Under the pieces are notes generated by a model. The model did not search any database. It saw only the letters and a list, made by a program, of their open reading frames with translations, and was not told the origin of the DNA. From contig CP085828.1 of assembly GCA_020809705.1 (NCBI GenBank), positions 248,001 to 312,000 on the forward strand: 64,000 bases of DNA. The letters are read 5' to 3'. The position numbers and the translations under genes were made by a program. This DNA comes from Calonectria ilicicola (taxonomy: Eukaryota; Ascomycota; Sordariomycetes; Hypocreales; Nectriaceae). Shown piece by piece: positions 12,719 to 23,999 of this stretch (the first letter of the stretch is position 1; each line of letters starts with the position of its first letter).

Positions 12719-14336
12719 ATGAAATCTACCGCAGAGCATCTCGACAATCATGACACCATTGAGGCCCTCAATGATTCGAGCCTGAGGCATGCTGCTGAAC
12801 GAGGGCAAGCTGCCACGGACAAGTAATGAACCCCATCCCGATAGCAATGAACCCAATTGACCGCGTATAGATATGGACAGCCTCTGGTACAATACGATGC
12901 AAAAGCCGAGAGTCGCTTACGCTTGAAGATTGATCTCTACATCGTACCTACAGTAGCTCTCATGTACCTTTTCTGTTTTATTGATCGTGCAAATATCGGT
13001 ATGTTGAGTGGTCCCAAGTACGCGTCAGCTCTAACTCGCCCTAGGAAATGCGAAAATCGCCGGACTCGAAAAGGACCTCGGGATGGAGGGATACGACTAC
13101 AACATCGTTATCTCTATTTTCTACATCTCCTATATTCTGTTTGAGATCCCCGCCAACCTGTGCTGCAAGTGGATTGGACCTGGCTGGTTTCTCCCAGCGA
13201 CAACCGTCCTGTTTGGGATATCCTCTCTCGGAACAGCCTTTGTCCACACAATCCCACAAGCTGCAGGCGTTAGATTTCTTCTAGGAATCTTTGAGGCTGG
13301 CATGATGCCTGGAATCGCATACTACTTGTCGCGATGGTACCGACGCGCAGAGCTAGCGTTCCGCCTCTCACTTTACATTGTCATGGCCCCCCTCGCTGGC
13401 GCCTTCGGTGGCCTTTTGGCATCAGCGATCCTCACTCTTGATAACTTTGGAAGCTTGCATTCATGGCGCATGATCTTCGCCATTGAAGGCATCATCACAA
13501 TTGGATTAGGTCTCTTAGGTTTCGTGACACTGACCGACCGACCTGCCACAGCCAGATGGTTGACCGAAGCGGAAAAGGATCTTGCCATTGCTCGTGTCAA
13601 GTCTGAGCGTGTCGGAACCACCGCAGTCCTGGACAAGATTGACACAAAGAAGCTCCGTCGCGGAATCTTCTCGCCCATCACGTTGAGCACGGCCTTTGTC
13701 TTTCTGCTCAACAACATCACAGTCCAGGGACTTGCATTTTTCGCGCCAACAATTGTCAAGACAATTTACAAGGATAAGACAACCATCCAGCAGCAGTTGT
13801 ACACAGTCCCACCTTACGTTGTCGGTGCATTCTTCACAGTTCTCTTCCCTCTTTTGAGCTGGCGTTTCGATAGGCGTCAAATCTTCTTTATTCTCTCCGC
13901 GCCCATGTGCATGATTGGTTACTGCATGTTTCTCGGGTCGCAGAACCAATCAGTTCGCTATGGTGCCACGTTTCTCATTGCTTCGTCTACATTCGCAATT
14001 GGTCCGCTCAGCAATGCCCAAGTGTCTGCCAATGTTGTCAGTGATACAGCGAGAAGTGCCGCTATTGGCATGAACGTCATGCTGGGAAATATTGGAGGAC
14101 TCATTGCAGGATGGTCATTCCTCCCATGGGATGCCCCTGATTACCATATTGGCAACGGACTTAATTTAGCAACATCCGGCACAGTGCTCATCATTAGCAC
14201 CTTGACGCTACTGTGGATGAAGAGGGACAACAAGAAGAAGGACAACAGGGATGTTGACGAGGAACTGTCTGGATTGACACAGGAGGAGATTCAAGATCTC
14301 GACTGGAAGCACCCTGCTTTCCGTTGGCGACCTTAA
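12719..14336 (+). CDS. MFS transporter, anion:cation symporter (Dal5/allantoate permease-like)
   Basis: Plasma-membrane carrier of 507 residues in the family that takes up allantoate, nicotinate, pantothenate and related organic anions. The model has three exons, 12719-12822, 12871-12998 and 13045-14336, with short introns (48 and 46 bp) and matching phases. A polar N-terminus is followed by KIDLYIVPTVALMYLFCFIDRANIGNAKIAGLEKDL, the first-helix signature of the group. SIFYISYILFEIPANL, the FGISSLGTAFVHT helix, ARFLLGIFEAGMMPG-like helix 4 (read as VRFLLGIFEAGMMPGIAYYLSRWY) and a second six-helix bundle follow, about 12 helices in all. The C-terminus DLDWKHPAFRW is also typical of the family. 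The frame is intact. The substrate cannot be read from sequence. Confidence 0.88.
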
Positions 14337-14666
14337 GAGTCTGGATGGAGAGGACGAGCGCCGTGCCGAAGATAATAGGTGGATAATTTGAGACCATGAA
14401 GGATTCTTGTGTGAATATACCCAGTGACAATATATTCCGTATCGAAATAATTCTCCAATTCCTTCTAAGTGGTGATGATCCGGTCGAAACGGCAAAGATC
14501 GAGATGAGACCTATATTTGTGCCCTCCCGTAGGAGCACCCGTAGTCTTGCGCTGCGTATTTAGATGGCCTTGGAAGAAATTCGCAACCGGATGCATTTAT
14601 TGGAATGTATCTGCCAAAGAAGGTGACTTCCAGGTTCCAACCATGGCATCAACCATGAACCTACCC
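14337..14666. other. Convergent spacer between MFS and NLR genes
   Basis: Only about 330 bp separate the two stop codons. I see no gene here; it should contain both 3' ends. Confidence 0.5.
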
Positions 14667-17600
14667 TCAAACGTCAATAGCGCCATTGTATAATAAAAGG
14701 TCTACTATCGCCAGTCGTCCATTCTGAGTTGCCCAGTGTAACGCAGTCTTTCCGTAATTATCTTTCGCTTCGATAGCCGCTCCCTTTTTGAGCAGTAGTC
14801 GCACGACCGCGTCCCCTACATTCCGAGCCGCCCAATGCAAAGCAGTTCCTCCATCGTTATCCCTCGCGTCAACTGCCGCACCCTCGTTGAGTAGTCGTCG
14901 TACTACCTCCCGGTGACCGTAAATAGCCGCCAAGTGTAGTGCTGTCCTTCCATATTCATCCTTCGCTTCGATGGTACAGTCCCTGTTTTGCAATAGCCGC
15001 CACATTACCACATCCTGCCCCCTTTGTGCCGCTGTTAACAACGCTGTCTGATTACGGTAGATGCTCTGGTTTTTGGTGACATTCGGGAGATCTGCTAGCA
15101 GTCTTACTACCCCCTCGTGCCCGTTTGAGGCAGCCCAGAATAGAGGTGTGCGGCCATCAGCATCCTTCGAGTCAGCGTTGACATCCGGGCGCTCCGCCAA
15201 GAACCTCACCACCGCCTCATTTCCGCTCCACGCTGCCCAGGCCAGCGGTGTCTGATTATATTTGTCTTTTGAGTCTGGATCCATGCCTGGATGGTCCGCA
15301 AGTAGCCTTACCACTGCTTCTTGCCCCTGCCATGCCGCCCAAGCTAGTGGTGTCTGACCATATTTGTCCCTCAAAAATGGCGCGACAGCTGGATGGTTAA
15401 CTAATAATCTCACCACCTCTTCGTGTCCATTCCATGCTGCCCAAGACAAAGGCGTCTGGTCGTACTTGTCTTTCGAGTTTGCCGACACATTCGGATGGTC
15501 CAACAGTAGCCTCGCTGCTGCCTCTTGTCCACTCCATGCTGCCCAAGACAGGGGCGTCCGATTTAATTGGTCATTTGAGTCTGCATTGATGTCTGGGTTT
15601 TCCAATAGCAGCCTCACAACTGATCCGTGCCCATTTGCCGCTGCCCAAGAGAGCGCTGTTCTTCCTTCCGGATCTTTTGTGTTGACATCTACGTCAGCTA
15701 CCAAAACCACTTCAGTTGCCGTAAGAAAACCATTTCGAGCTGCAGCATGCAAGACTTTATCTTTAAAAGATCTTGCGACGCCCCACTGTTCACTACTCAA
15801 GAGTTTTATTTTGAGGTGTGAACGAATCCAGCTTTCTAGCAAATAAACTGCCGGGGCATGAACCATCTGGTTAATAAACTGAGACAAAATGACTTCAATG
15901 CTTTCATCTCCTCGACAACCGTCTAGATGATCCTTCAGGTGGAATAGAGCATAACTTGCCAGTGGCCATTGGTTTAGGTATTGAGCATAGTACTCAAAAT
16001 TCTCTAACGTCCAAGCTTTAGTATCTAGCACTGTCACCGCCAAGTTAGTATTAGCAGAAAACAGCGTAAGATACCAGACACAAGTCTTGAAAATGTGAAC
16101 GTCGGCGTATACTCTGACCATCTGAAATCCGAACTTCGCCACAGTTCCATTCGAGTCGAGAAAGAATTCGCGAACTGTTTGATGCATAACTTGAATTGTT
16201 GATACTCCTGAACATAGGTCAGTTTCATGCTTTTAAAGAGTTGTGATAGGTTACGTCGGTACCTTGATATGAGTTGATATCCAAAAAATTCCCGCCGCAA
16301 TATATAATACGACGCTCACCCGAGATCCTCTTGTGGAATCCATCCAAGGTCATTCTCATGTCAACATTATTTGGAGTTGCAAGTGCATGGAGTAGTTCGT
16401 CCACGGTAAGAGGGCGTTTCCCAAAAAGGACGAACTGAAACATTCTCACTCCATAACAGCTAAACTCCTCTTTATCCATATTTTTGAACATTTGTTCGTA
16501 AAGGTCCTTCACATCCGTTGGAAGCCGTTGGAGGTAATCTAAAATTTCCTCTTCGGAGTATCCTTTCTCATAATAGGCCAATAGTTTCTCTCCAATTAGC
16601 TTCACCCAGAGGAATACCCCCTGAGCATTATCAACCATATATCCTATTGCTTGAGCAAAGACATGCGTAAGATTAAGTCCATCAAGAAAGGAACGAGCAA
16701 AGTTAGCAATAGCATGCTTTGTTTCGTCTTGCAATCGAATAAAGTTACCAAACTGGTTTCGACGAGATTCGAGCAATCCTTCTGGTCTGCTTGCCATAAA
16801 AATCTTTACAACAGAGAATTTGGTCTCAGAACATATCTCAAATAATAATTTGAGAATTTCGCGCCTATCATCCGTTTCGGATTCATCAACTGCGTCGATG
16901 ATCAAATAGAATTGCTTTGCCATTGAATAATCTTGTAAAGATTTGAGAACTTTCTTTAGTGACGTGTAGCTCCAGTCTGTGCCAAATTGACTCTGGGCTC
17001 GAAACTCCGTCTGGAAGCGGTGGTAAAAGAAAGACTCGTCCTGTCGTAAAATGTCATACAGAATCAACCGCAGCATACTATGGTGGCTTTTCTGGAGCTC
17101 GCCTTCTCGGTAACTATAAAAGAATTTTGCTACAATAGCTGACGATATATCGGATTGCTGTGCTTGAGCATTTTCACTGAAATATTTTGTCAAGGTACTT
17201 TTGCCGCTGCCAGGCTTTCCTTGAATAAGTAAAATTCGAGATGAGTCTGATTTCGACCATTCCTTGTACTGTGGGTGCATCCAAAGCCACTCGCAAGATC
17301 CTTCATGCTCCATTGAGATCTTGTTAAATCGTGTATTTTCGAATCGAAGAGTAGAAAGGCATTCTATAGATTATCAGAATAGGTTCATTCAAAACAGGAA
17401 ACGGTGTTGGTTCCAAACCTTTCCTTTCTTTGTCGTATTCAATGCAAGGTAATCCATCAAATACCCTACTAAGATTAATACACGGTTGGCTTGTAAACAA
17501 AATCTTGGCGTTTGAAGTTCGCTGTATTTTCTCAACAAATGAAAGAAGTTCCCTGCAAAACTTGTTATTATCATTGTTGTCCTGTCCTAGCCCGTCAACG

Positions 17601-19258
17601 GTGATAGACAAGTCATGGATCCTTCCATCAGCTAGAACCGCTTGCAAAGCTTCCCAAGGTTCATTGGCTGCCGAGTCGACTATTTTCCGCAAGATTGTAG
17701 ATTGAGATTCAGATCCTTTCAAATCGTGTAGGTCTTTGCGTGCGGAGGCTTTCTTTGCAAAAATAGAGTCTAGCAACCTTGAAAAAAATATTTTGCCAAT
17801 TGATAGCTTCTTGTTCATCGGAGAAAAGCGAATAATTTGAGATAGTACAGTGTGGATAAAAACTGTGATGATTGATTCTCGTCTAAACGCAGCCGAGCAA
17901 AAGAAGAAGAGAGGATAATGCTCGCTTCTCTGAGCAGCATCCATCCCTTCATGCACTTTATGGGATGAAACTTGGTGAATCTTGCATTCGGGTGGGGCAG
18001 ATAACCACAAGATCGGAGACAGACTTTTGAAGTTGTTCCATTGTTGATAGTCGATATTTCTGAAGACCCAAGAGAACTCTGGCTGGCTCTCCAAGGACGG
18101 TGTTGAGAATATGTACGTATCTTGTTCGGTGGGAGATAACACTGAAAGGAAATCATCCAGGTCGGCATAGTCAATAACGCGTCGCAGTATTTCCTATTTC
18201 AACACAAGTCACAGATATTAGCCCTAAAGCCATGTCTAGTTCGGAGCAATTAGCGACCTTACATGGTTAATGGTGTCAGTTGCAGTGCGTGTTTTGGCCA
18301 CTTCAGGTGCAGGGATAACAGATAAAACCTCCTTGGCACATGCAGCTGCAGTTGCCGCAGCATAAGCCTGCCATCTCTTATTCTTATGAGAGTCGGCGTA
18401 GTCGCAGATGCCTCGGACAACAAGGCACGGAAAGCTATTCATTAGCCCTGCAGCTTCCATCTCAAAGCAAAGTACCCCATCAAGTTCCGAGCTGACCTTA
18501 TCTCTGGTAATTCCATCTCTTATAACGCGATTACCGGAGGCGATCGTGCCATAGTGAACTACGACATCCTGACTCCTACACGGATCCCGTTTGATCTGTT
18601 GGTCCCGGTCGCAGAATGTGCACGTATCTCCCCCAATGTGTTGATATGTGGACTTAAACAAGACATCAGGTTCTGTACTATTACGTGAGAATTCCTGTAG
18701 AGCATCAAATGAAGATAGATGGTTTTTAAGATTGCTTTTGCGCCGGATGTAATTCGCTTGTAGCCGTGAAACGGCATTTAATAAGACGTGAGGCGGCGTA
18801 TTGAGGAAACCGGTTCTTTGGAATCCACTTGGCGTCGACTTTCCAAAGTCATATTGAACTACCCCACCATGTTGCATATTTGGTTGGCCGATGACTACAT
18901 CTCCAAGCCGGATATCTGCTTTGTTGCCTGGGACACCACCTCCTATCCCTACCATTAAGCCAAAACGGATTGATGTAAAGGTTGATTTCATCTGCATAGC
19001 AACTACGGCAGCGCTGGTAGTTCCCATCTGACCTGCCGGGAGACATGCGATGACAACGTTATGTCCTCCCATACGACCAAGCGAATATAAGTTAGTGTCT
19101 CTTAAGATGCCATCGCCTTCATCTGTGTTGACATGTTCTTCATCCAGCATCGTCTCCGCGGCAGCAAGTTCGACTGGGAGCGCACAAATCCACCCCACCG
19201 AGTATTCATCTTGAGGAAGACGAGGCTGCACCCTTCGATGGGGATTTATGGGCAACAT
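14667..19258 (-). CDS. NLR-type STAND receptor: PNP_UDP - degenerate NACHT - NACHT - ankyrin repeats
   Basis: Probable fungal NOD-like receptor of 1470 residues, a class tied to non-self recognition and regulated cell death. Four exons, 19258-18263, 18193-17419, 17363-16263 and 16207-14667, have GT-AG introns and agreeing phases. Residues about 15-330 are a nucleoside-phosphorylase-like (PNP_UDP) domain: YSVGWICALPVE, GIGGGVPG and LCFEMEAAGLMNSFPCLVVRGICDYADSHKN. Residues 333-590 look like a STAND ATPase that has lost its P-loop (LWLSAPPECKIHQ where GxPGxGKS is expected) and its acidic Walker B (VDGLGQ). Residues about 591-960 are a canonical NACHT: GSCEWLW, P-loop GKPGSGKST at about 639-647, Walker B FYLIIDAVDE at about 742-751. 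Eleven ankyrin repeats fill about 1107-1470. Start: the frame is open upstream to a TTG at 19312, but the first in-frame ATG is 19258. Confidence 0.9.
15000..15700 (-). repeat. Near-identical ankyrin-repeat block inside the NLR gene
   Basis: The coding strand repeats a unit of 102 bp (34 residues), reading TPLxWAAxxGxExxVRLLxxxP. At DNA level some units match closely: 15427-15456 and 15530-15559 agree at about 27 of 30 positions. The last repeats (14667-14990) have the usual 33-residue period and are more diverged. Such internal homogeneity is known for fungal NLR sensor repeats under concerted evolution. Confidence 0.75.
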
Positions 19259-19643
19259 GGGGAGGTAGGTGCCAGTAGCATATATTCTTGCTCTTGGAGT
19301 TGGCGTTTGCAAGAGTCATTTGTTCTGCAATAGATGCACATTTGCTGCCTAATTGCCTGGAGCTTAGCTAAGATTGTAGCCTTGATCGCAACCCACGCTA
19401 AACCACTTTTAGGCCTATCCCTCAAGGCTAAGCTGTATATAGACTAGCCGTTTGACAACTTTTCCCTATTGGGTCATCTGTGATGGATGGACTGGACAAT
19501 TGAGTTGGAATTACGGAGGACAACACCAACTTGCATAGCAACGGCATCTGCAAACAGGGCTACTACCACTTTAACTGCATCCAAAACTGAATCAGTGAGA
19601 CAATTTTGTTCCATTCCAAACCAACAAATACGTACGTCACGTG

Positions 19644-20020
19644 TCAAGCTACCGTATTTTCAGGCTGTTCTTCAACAAATTTTACTTGCAGTCCGATATT
19701 CTGCCCAATTCGGTGGACCCTATGAATACGCAGTGGTGTTGTTTTCTTACAGGTAGTATCAATCATGGTAAGGCAAAGTACGAGTAGTGCTCCTAAGTAA
19801 ATATTGGCCACACTAACGCTTATCACAATCAGTAGCGCACCGGCATATTGGTGTTGAATCTCGAGGGGGATGCTGTTCTAACCGCAGAAGCAATTATGAC
19901 GATGAGTACAAGCCAGTTTTCGTGGCTAATGGCTCTACCTACCAATGTGTGACCGCGATTTTGAGAACCGTCGAGATCGCAGGTACCAAGAAGGTCAAGA
20001 TTACTCTCGAAGCTGCCCAT
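19644..20020 (-). CDS. Candidate small single-pass membrane protein upstream of the NLR
   Basis: I do not recognise this gene. Two exons, 20020-19943 and 19877-19644, joined by a 65-bp intron (GTAGGT donor, GGTTAG acceptor, phase 0), give 103 residues. The product has a polar N-terminus (MGSFESNLDLLG), one strong membrane segment (AGALLIVISVSVANIYLGAL) and a basic tail. It lies on the same strand as the NLR, 385 bp upstream of its start codon. The reasons to call it are an ATG, clean splice signals and a well-formed helix. It could be chance: no family is evident, and the tail could be extended or changed by a further GTAAGA donor near 19770. Confidence 0.33.
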
Positions 20021-21104
20021 AGTCTCTGCTGGTCGTCGTCTGCCTGTGACCTAATCGCTTTTCTAGGGCAGTCTGTGTAGTTGATGATAATTGTTTTCGT
20101 TGTAAATCGATAGTATCTTCCAGACTTCGCCATCCCCATTTATTATGCAAGCGATCCCTTTCGAATCAATAAAAAGAATGTCCTCACTTGTTAATGGTAC
20201 ACAACATCAAGATATTTGCGTTTGTCACAGGCCACATGGTATCGATTTGTAAGGGTTGGCTTGCAAATGTGCTGCTTTAAGTGCGTTTTATCACAATATT
20301 CTCACCGTCGACAATATCAAGGGTTGGAAGGGGAACAAAAAAGGACACTTGACAGCTCCTCGGCCAATTACTTAGGCAGGACTGACGAGCGTCAAGGCGA
20401 GCAGACGAACTGATGAGCCCAAATTATGCCTGTGAGAAATAATACCACGATGGTTGACAATTACCCAGTCCCACTCAAAGGATTCAGAAATAACCGCATG
20501 CGCTTGGCAATGAGTAAGACGGACCCATGACCATTGGCGACGCCGCGATTAGTTGCTGTCAATAGTCAGATCGGCAGTTTTCGAGAGCACGTGGTGTTTT
20601 GTGTGGTGTTCATCTAACGACAGTCGTCCACGATGTGAGTGGTTTCTTGATCGATACAGTCTTCATCCCCAGTTCTGGGCACCGGCCAAGACCACGGACG
20701 AGATATCTATATCGAGGCTGGCGTATGGGAAAGTTTATCTTCTAGAAATCTGATAGACTGGATGTCCCCGGGCGGATAGTTGCCAAGATTTTAAAGGGGT
20801 GCGCACTAGAATATCGGATCATTACGGGTGCAGCATGTGAGGCAAAGCGACAAATCCTAACTCGTTAAATTTGTCTCAGGAGACCCTCAGCTAAAAATGC
20901 CAAGTCCGTAATTTATGCAACAGCCAAGAGATCAACATGGCTGGTCCGTGCTTATTGTCTCGGGGTCTGCGCAAATTGTAACGGTAGCTAGCACAGCCGC
21001 TGTGATCTGGCGATCAATATACCATGAGCTGGTGTTATCCCCACCCACGTGGCCCCCCTCGTCAAATCGGAGGCCCCGTTGACCACACGAAAAAACGCCC
21101 AACA
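20021..21104. other. Intergenic region
   Basis: I see no supportable gene. CACGTG-type E-boxes occur near 20588 and 21047, with no clear target. Confidence 0.45.
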
Positions 21105-21732
21105 CTATAGTTGCTTGGCGCCTTCGAACGGGCACAGCCAATTCTCTCGGCGTGAACCGTAAACCTCTGCTGTCGGGGCAGCCATCTCTTCGAAGAGGGT
21201 GGCCTTGAGGAAGGCTTTACCGGGGATCTTTGAGGTTCGCGTTACGATGGGGCTGAGACATGGTTAGTTAGCAAGGCACTAGGGTCATGGTACGCATGAG
21301 ATACTTGCCTCCCGCAGTTGCTGCAAAAGTATCTCTGTGCCAGGCATTAGCGTCAGTTTGAACGACCAAAGATTGTGGGGCAGGTTTAGCGATGTGCACA
21401 TGCCTCAACCTTGCTGTCGCTGTCAACCTTGGTATCAAGGTAAGACTTGATTGTCTTGCTGGGGTCATTGATGACGAATTGCTCCTCTGCAACCAGGTAG
21501 TTGACGGAGTATGCTGGGCCCGAGTTAGTGCAGATCACAGCGGTATGCTGACAGACGAACGGCCACCCGACTTGCGACAGTTGCGACTAGACATGAGTGT
21601 CAGTAACCAGATATGGCATCAGATGGCCAAAAGGGTTGCAAGCCCCTACCAGTAGCACAGGATGGAGCCTAGCTCCTCGGCTGGCAGCTCTACACTAACG
21701 CTCCCGCAGTTGCATTGTCCTTGATTGGCCAT
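21105..21732 (-). CDS. GFA/CENP-V domain zinc protein (glutathione-dependent formaldehyde-activating-like)
   Basis: A 126-residue member of the GFA family, small zinc proteins named for an S-hydroxymethylglutathione synthase; most fungal members are uncharacterised. The gene is split into five exons: 21732-21650, 21586-21567 (20 nt), 21513-21410, 21334-21309 (26 nt) and 21252-21105. Joined, they keep one frame and assemble the zinc motifs: CNC (residues 7-9), CRNC (28-31), CSNCGSP (73-79), then the typical PGKAFLKATLFEE and a tail resembling VYxxRRxNW. Three introns are GT-AG. The fourth (21308-21253) starts GCAAGT after AG and ends CTCAG with a GCTAAC branch site, a classic GC-AG intron. The donor of intron 2 (GTGGCC) is weak but is paired with a good CACTAAC branch site. 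No unspliced frame reveals this gene. Confidence 0.82.
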
Positions 21733-23999
21733 TGTAAGAAGCAGGGGATGTGGCGGATGTTTACGTCTGGACGTTTTCTAGAATTTTGATGGAAAATGGG
21801 CCTAAGAGATGGGAGAATATGATGAAGCAAAAGGCTCTAGAATGCTTCTTTTTTTACTCCGCCTCGGAATCGGAATGTAAGCGGAAAGGCTGTTACCCCG
21901 CTCCAAGTGTTGCAGTTGCTCCGCACATGAGATGCGCATTTCATTGGCAGCGGCGGGGTTGAGGAAGACTACCCTATACCTCGCCGAGAACCAGAGAATA
22001 CAACAGCGAAGACGGCGTTATGTTGGTTATAGTGATGAGGATAGTATTATTTTGGGGGAATTGGGTCAAGATCAAACTGTCTAACCTATAAAGCATTCCT
22101 TTTTCGAATGATTCCTCTCGGCCCGTCGGGCAGAGATATTTTAGTTGTTTAACCAATGACATTACTTGCAGTGAGAAAAAAGTCAAAAAAAAAGTCTTGC
22201 AGCTACAACAAGGTTCAAGACAGACTTTTCATAGGGCAGACCGACCGGATGGATGGGTCATTTTTTGGAGCATGCAACACGCCGAAAAACACCGAAGCGA
22301 CAGAGATTTGCAAACTCCTCGTATCGCAGCAAGGGTGCAATTGGGGTCAAGATTCTCCCCGATGTCAGTAGGGTTCACAGGAAGCTTGAAGTGAAGCTTA
22401 ATGGCGGGGGCCAATGAGGCGCCGGGCCTGTGGCTCGTGGTGCTGTGGCTAATTAGAAAATTTGGGAGAGTGAGCCGGGGCGGTGGGTGCCTCAGACAGA
22501 AACGGACAAGACTCGTGTGCTGAGGGATTGGTAGCCTGGTCGAGATTAGCCGTCAGCAGCATCACAACACAACAGCAGCCAACATCGGTACTGAACATCA
22601 TCCGTCGTCCCCGGATTCTTTCTTTCGGCCGGAAATGCGAAAAATGCCGCACGAATGGATCGTTTTTTTTTCTCTCCCTCTCGCGTGGCCTTTTTTTTTT
22701 TTTTTTTCTTCTAGGCAATAGTCCCGGCTCGCTCAGCTCGTTCTCCCTCGGTCACGATTTCGGTTCCCAAAAAGTGTCGAGAAGCCTTGGCGAAGACGCT
22801 GCTGCTGACGCGTGTGGTTGCTTCGGGGAGATCCAGCTTGGCTCTCCACCCCTTTGCAGGCACCTAGCAGGCCTTTTGCAGCCCTTAGGCAGCGCCCCCC
22901 GGCCACAATCCCTGCTCCATCTTCTCCAGCTTCTCCGCCAACAACCTCGCTCCATCCTCCCCACGTGGGTGTTTCAGTGGCCGTAAGGCGTCTCAGATGC
23001 TCGCAGCACAACTTCACATGTCGCGTGCCAAGATGTTCTCGACGCACGCCATTGCGCCAGCGACTTCTTGGCCTCACCAGAGTATCCTCGTCTCAGCCGT
23101 GGTTTTGTTGTGGCGCTGCTCTGCATTTCGTGAGCCGCAGGCTTGGCCCAGGCACGATGCCGATATATCGAGCCTTGGCTAGATTCACCACTCACCATAT
23201 CTCGGCACTTGGGGGCCTCTGTTTCTTGATAAGAAAGATTGCCTTTGGAGGGGGAAAAAACTATGACCATGCGCCATGCGGGGGAAACTGCTCAAGCTGC
23301 GGCCACTATGCATAAAATTAGAGTTGGGAGTGAGCGTAGACCCGTCGGTCGCCAAATGGGTTAAGCTTCACAAGGTCCGTGGCGAAGCATGAGATAAGCC
23401 TGCAAGTACTCCCCATGTATTGGCCCACGCCAAATCCACAACCACTAAACGACACACTTTTTCTGAGAAAACGTTGTTCGGCTTGCCTGGCCAATCCAAT
23501 CGGGACGCAGGCCCGGGCCAATCAGTCCAGTGGCAGACACGCGGTGATCCCGTCCGTCTCTGCGCTGCGTGTCTCTGCTTCCCTCTGTTGTTAGCCCCCC
23601 GTCGTCTCAATCGCCAGATGATTCAAACATGTGGGGACTGGAGCCATTCTAACAGGGCCATTCCCGCTGCCCGTGGCGTTTGATGAGGATCAGAGTTGCC
23701 CCATGAGGCAAGGAGGGAGTGTGTCTCTTGGCCAAGACGAGGTGCGCCAGTCAAGCCGGTGGCCCAAACTTCTCACCGAAGCACGTTGATGGAACTGGCA
23801 ACTCGGAGCATGACCGTCGCCGCCGCCCCCCCTGCCTCGCACAAGGACGGATAGATATATTATTACCTCCCTTGACCCTTTGTCTCTCATTCCTCATCAT
23901 TCCCTTTCTCTGAATGAGCAGCCCTGTGCCCATATCAACTCCATTGTTGACTTGACAGACTCGCCCCTCACCCCGTCGCTGTCGCACAGAGCCTTCACA
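21733..23999. other. Long region upstream of the phosphate symporter
   Basis: About 2.3 kb without a supportable gene. It contains a run of 17 T at 22691-22707 inside a pyrimidine-rich tract, GC-rich sequence at 22780-23150, and the probable 5' leader with CT-rich stretches just before the ATG at 24000. Several open frames on both strands here reflect base composition and show no domain. Confidence 0.5.
22962..22967. promoter_or_regulatory. CACGTG E-box, possible PHO4/NUC-1-type phosphate-response site
   Basis: The palindrome CCCACGTGGG sits about 1 kb upstream of the phosphate symporter start. CACGTG is the known binding core of the bHLH phosphate regulators PHO4 (yeast) and NUC-1 (Neurospora). 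A weaker CACGTT occurs near 23782. Function is inferred only from motif and position. Confidence 0.35.

Noticed and set aside
1..14336. Possible secondary-metabolite cluster (regulator, FAD oxidase, transporter)
   Set aside because: No backbone enzyme (PKS, NRPS, terpene synthase, DMATS) is present, the oxidase is broken and gaps are large.
22483..23315. Overlapping open frames in GC-rich DNA upstream of the phosphate symporter
   Set aside because: Similar-length frames on both strands, low-complexity composition, no domain; fits promoter/leader sequence.
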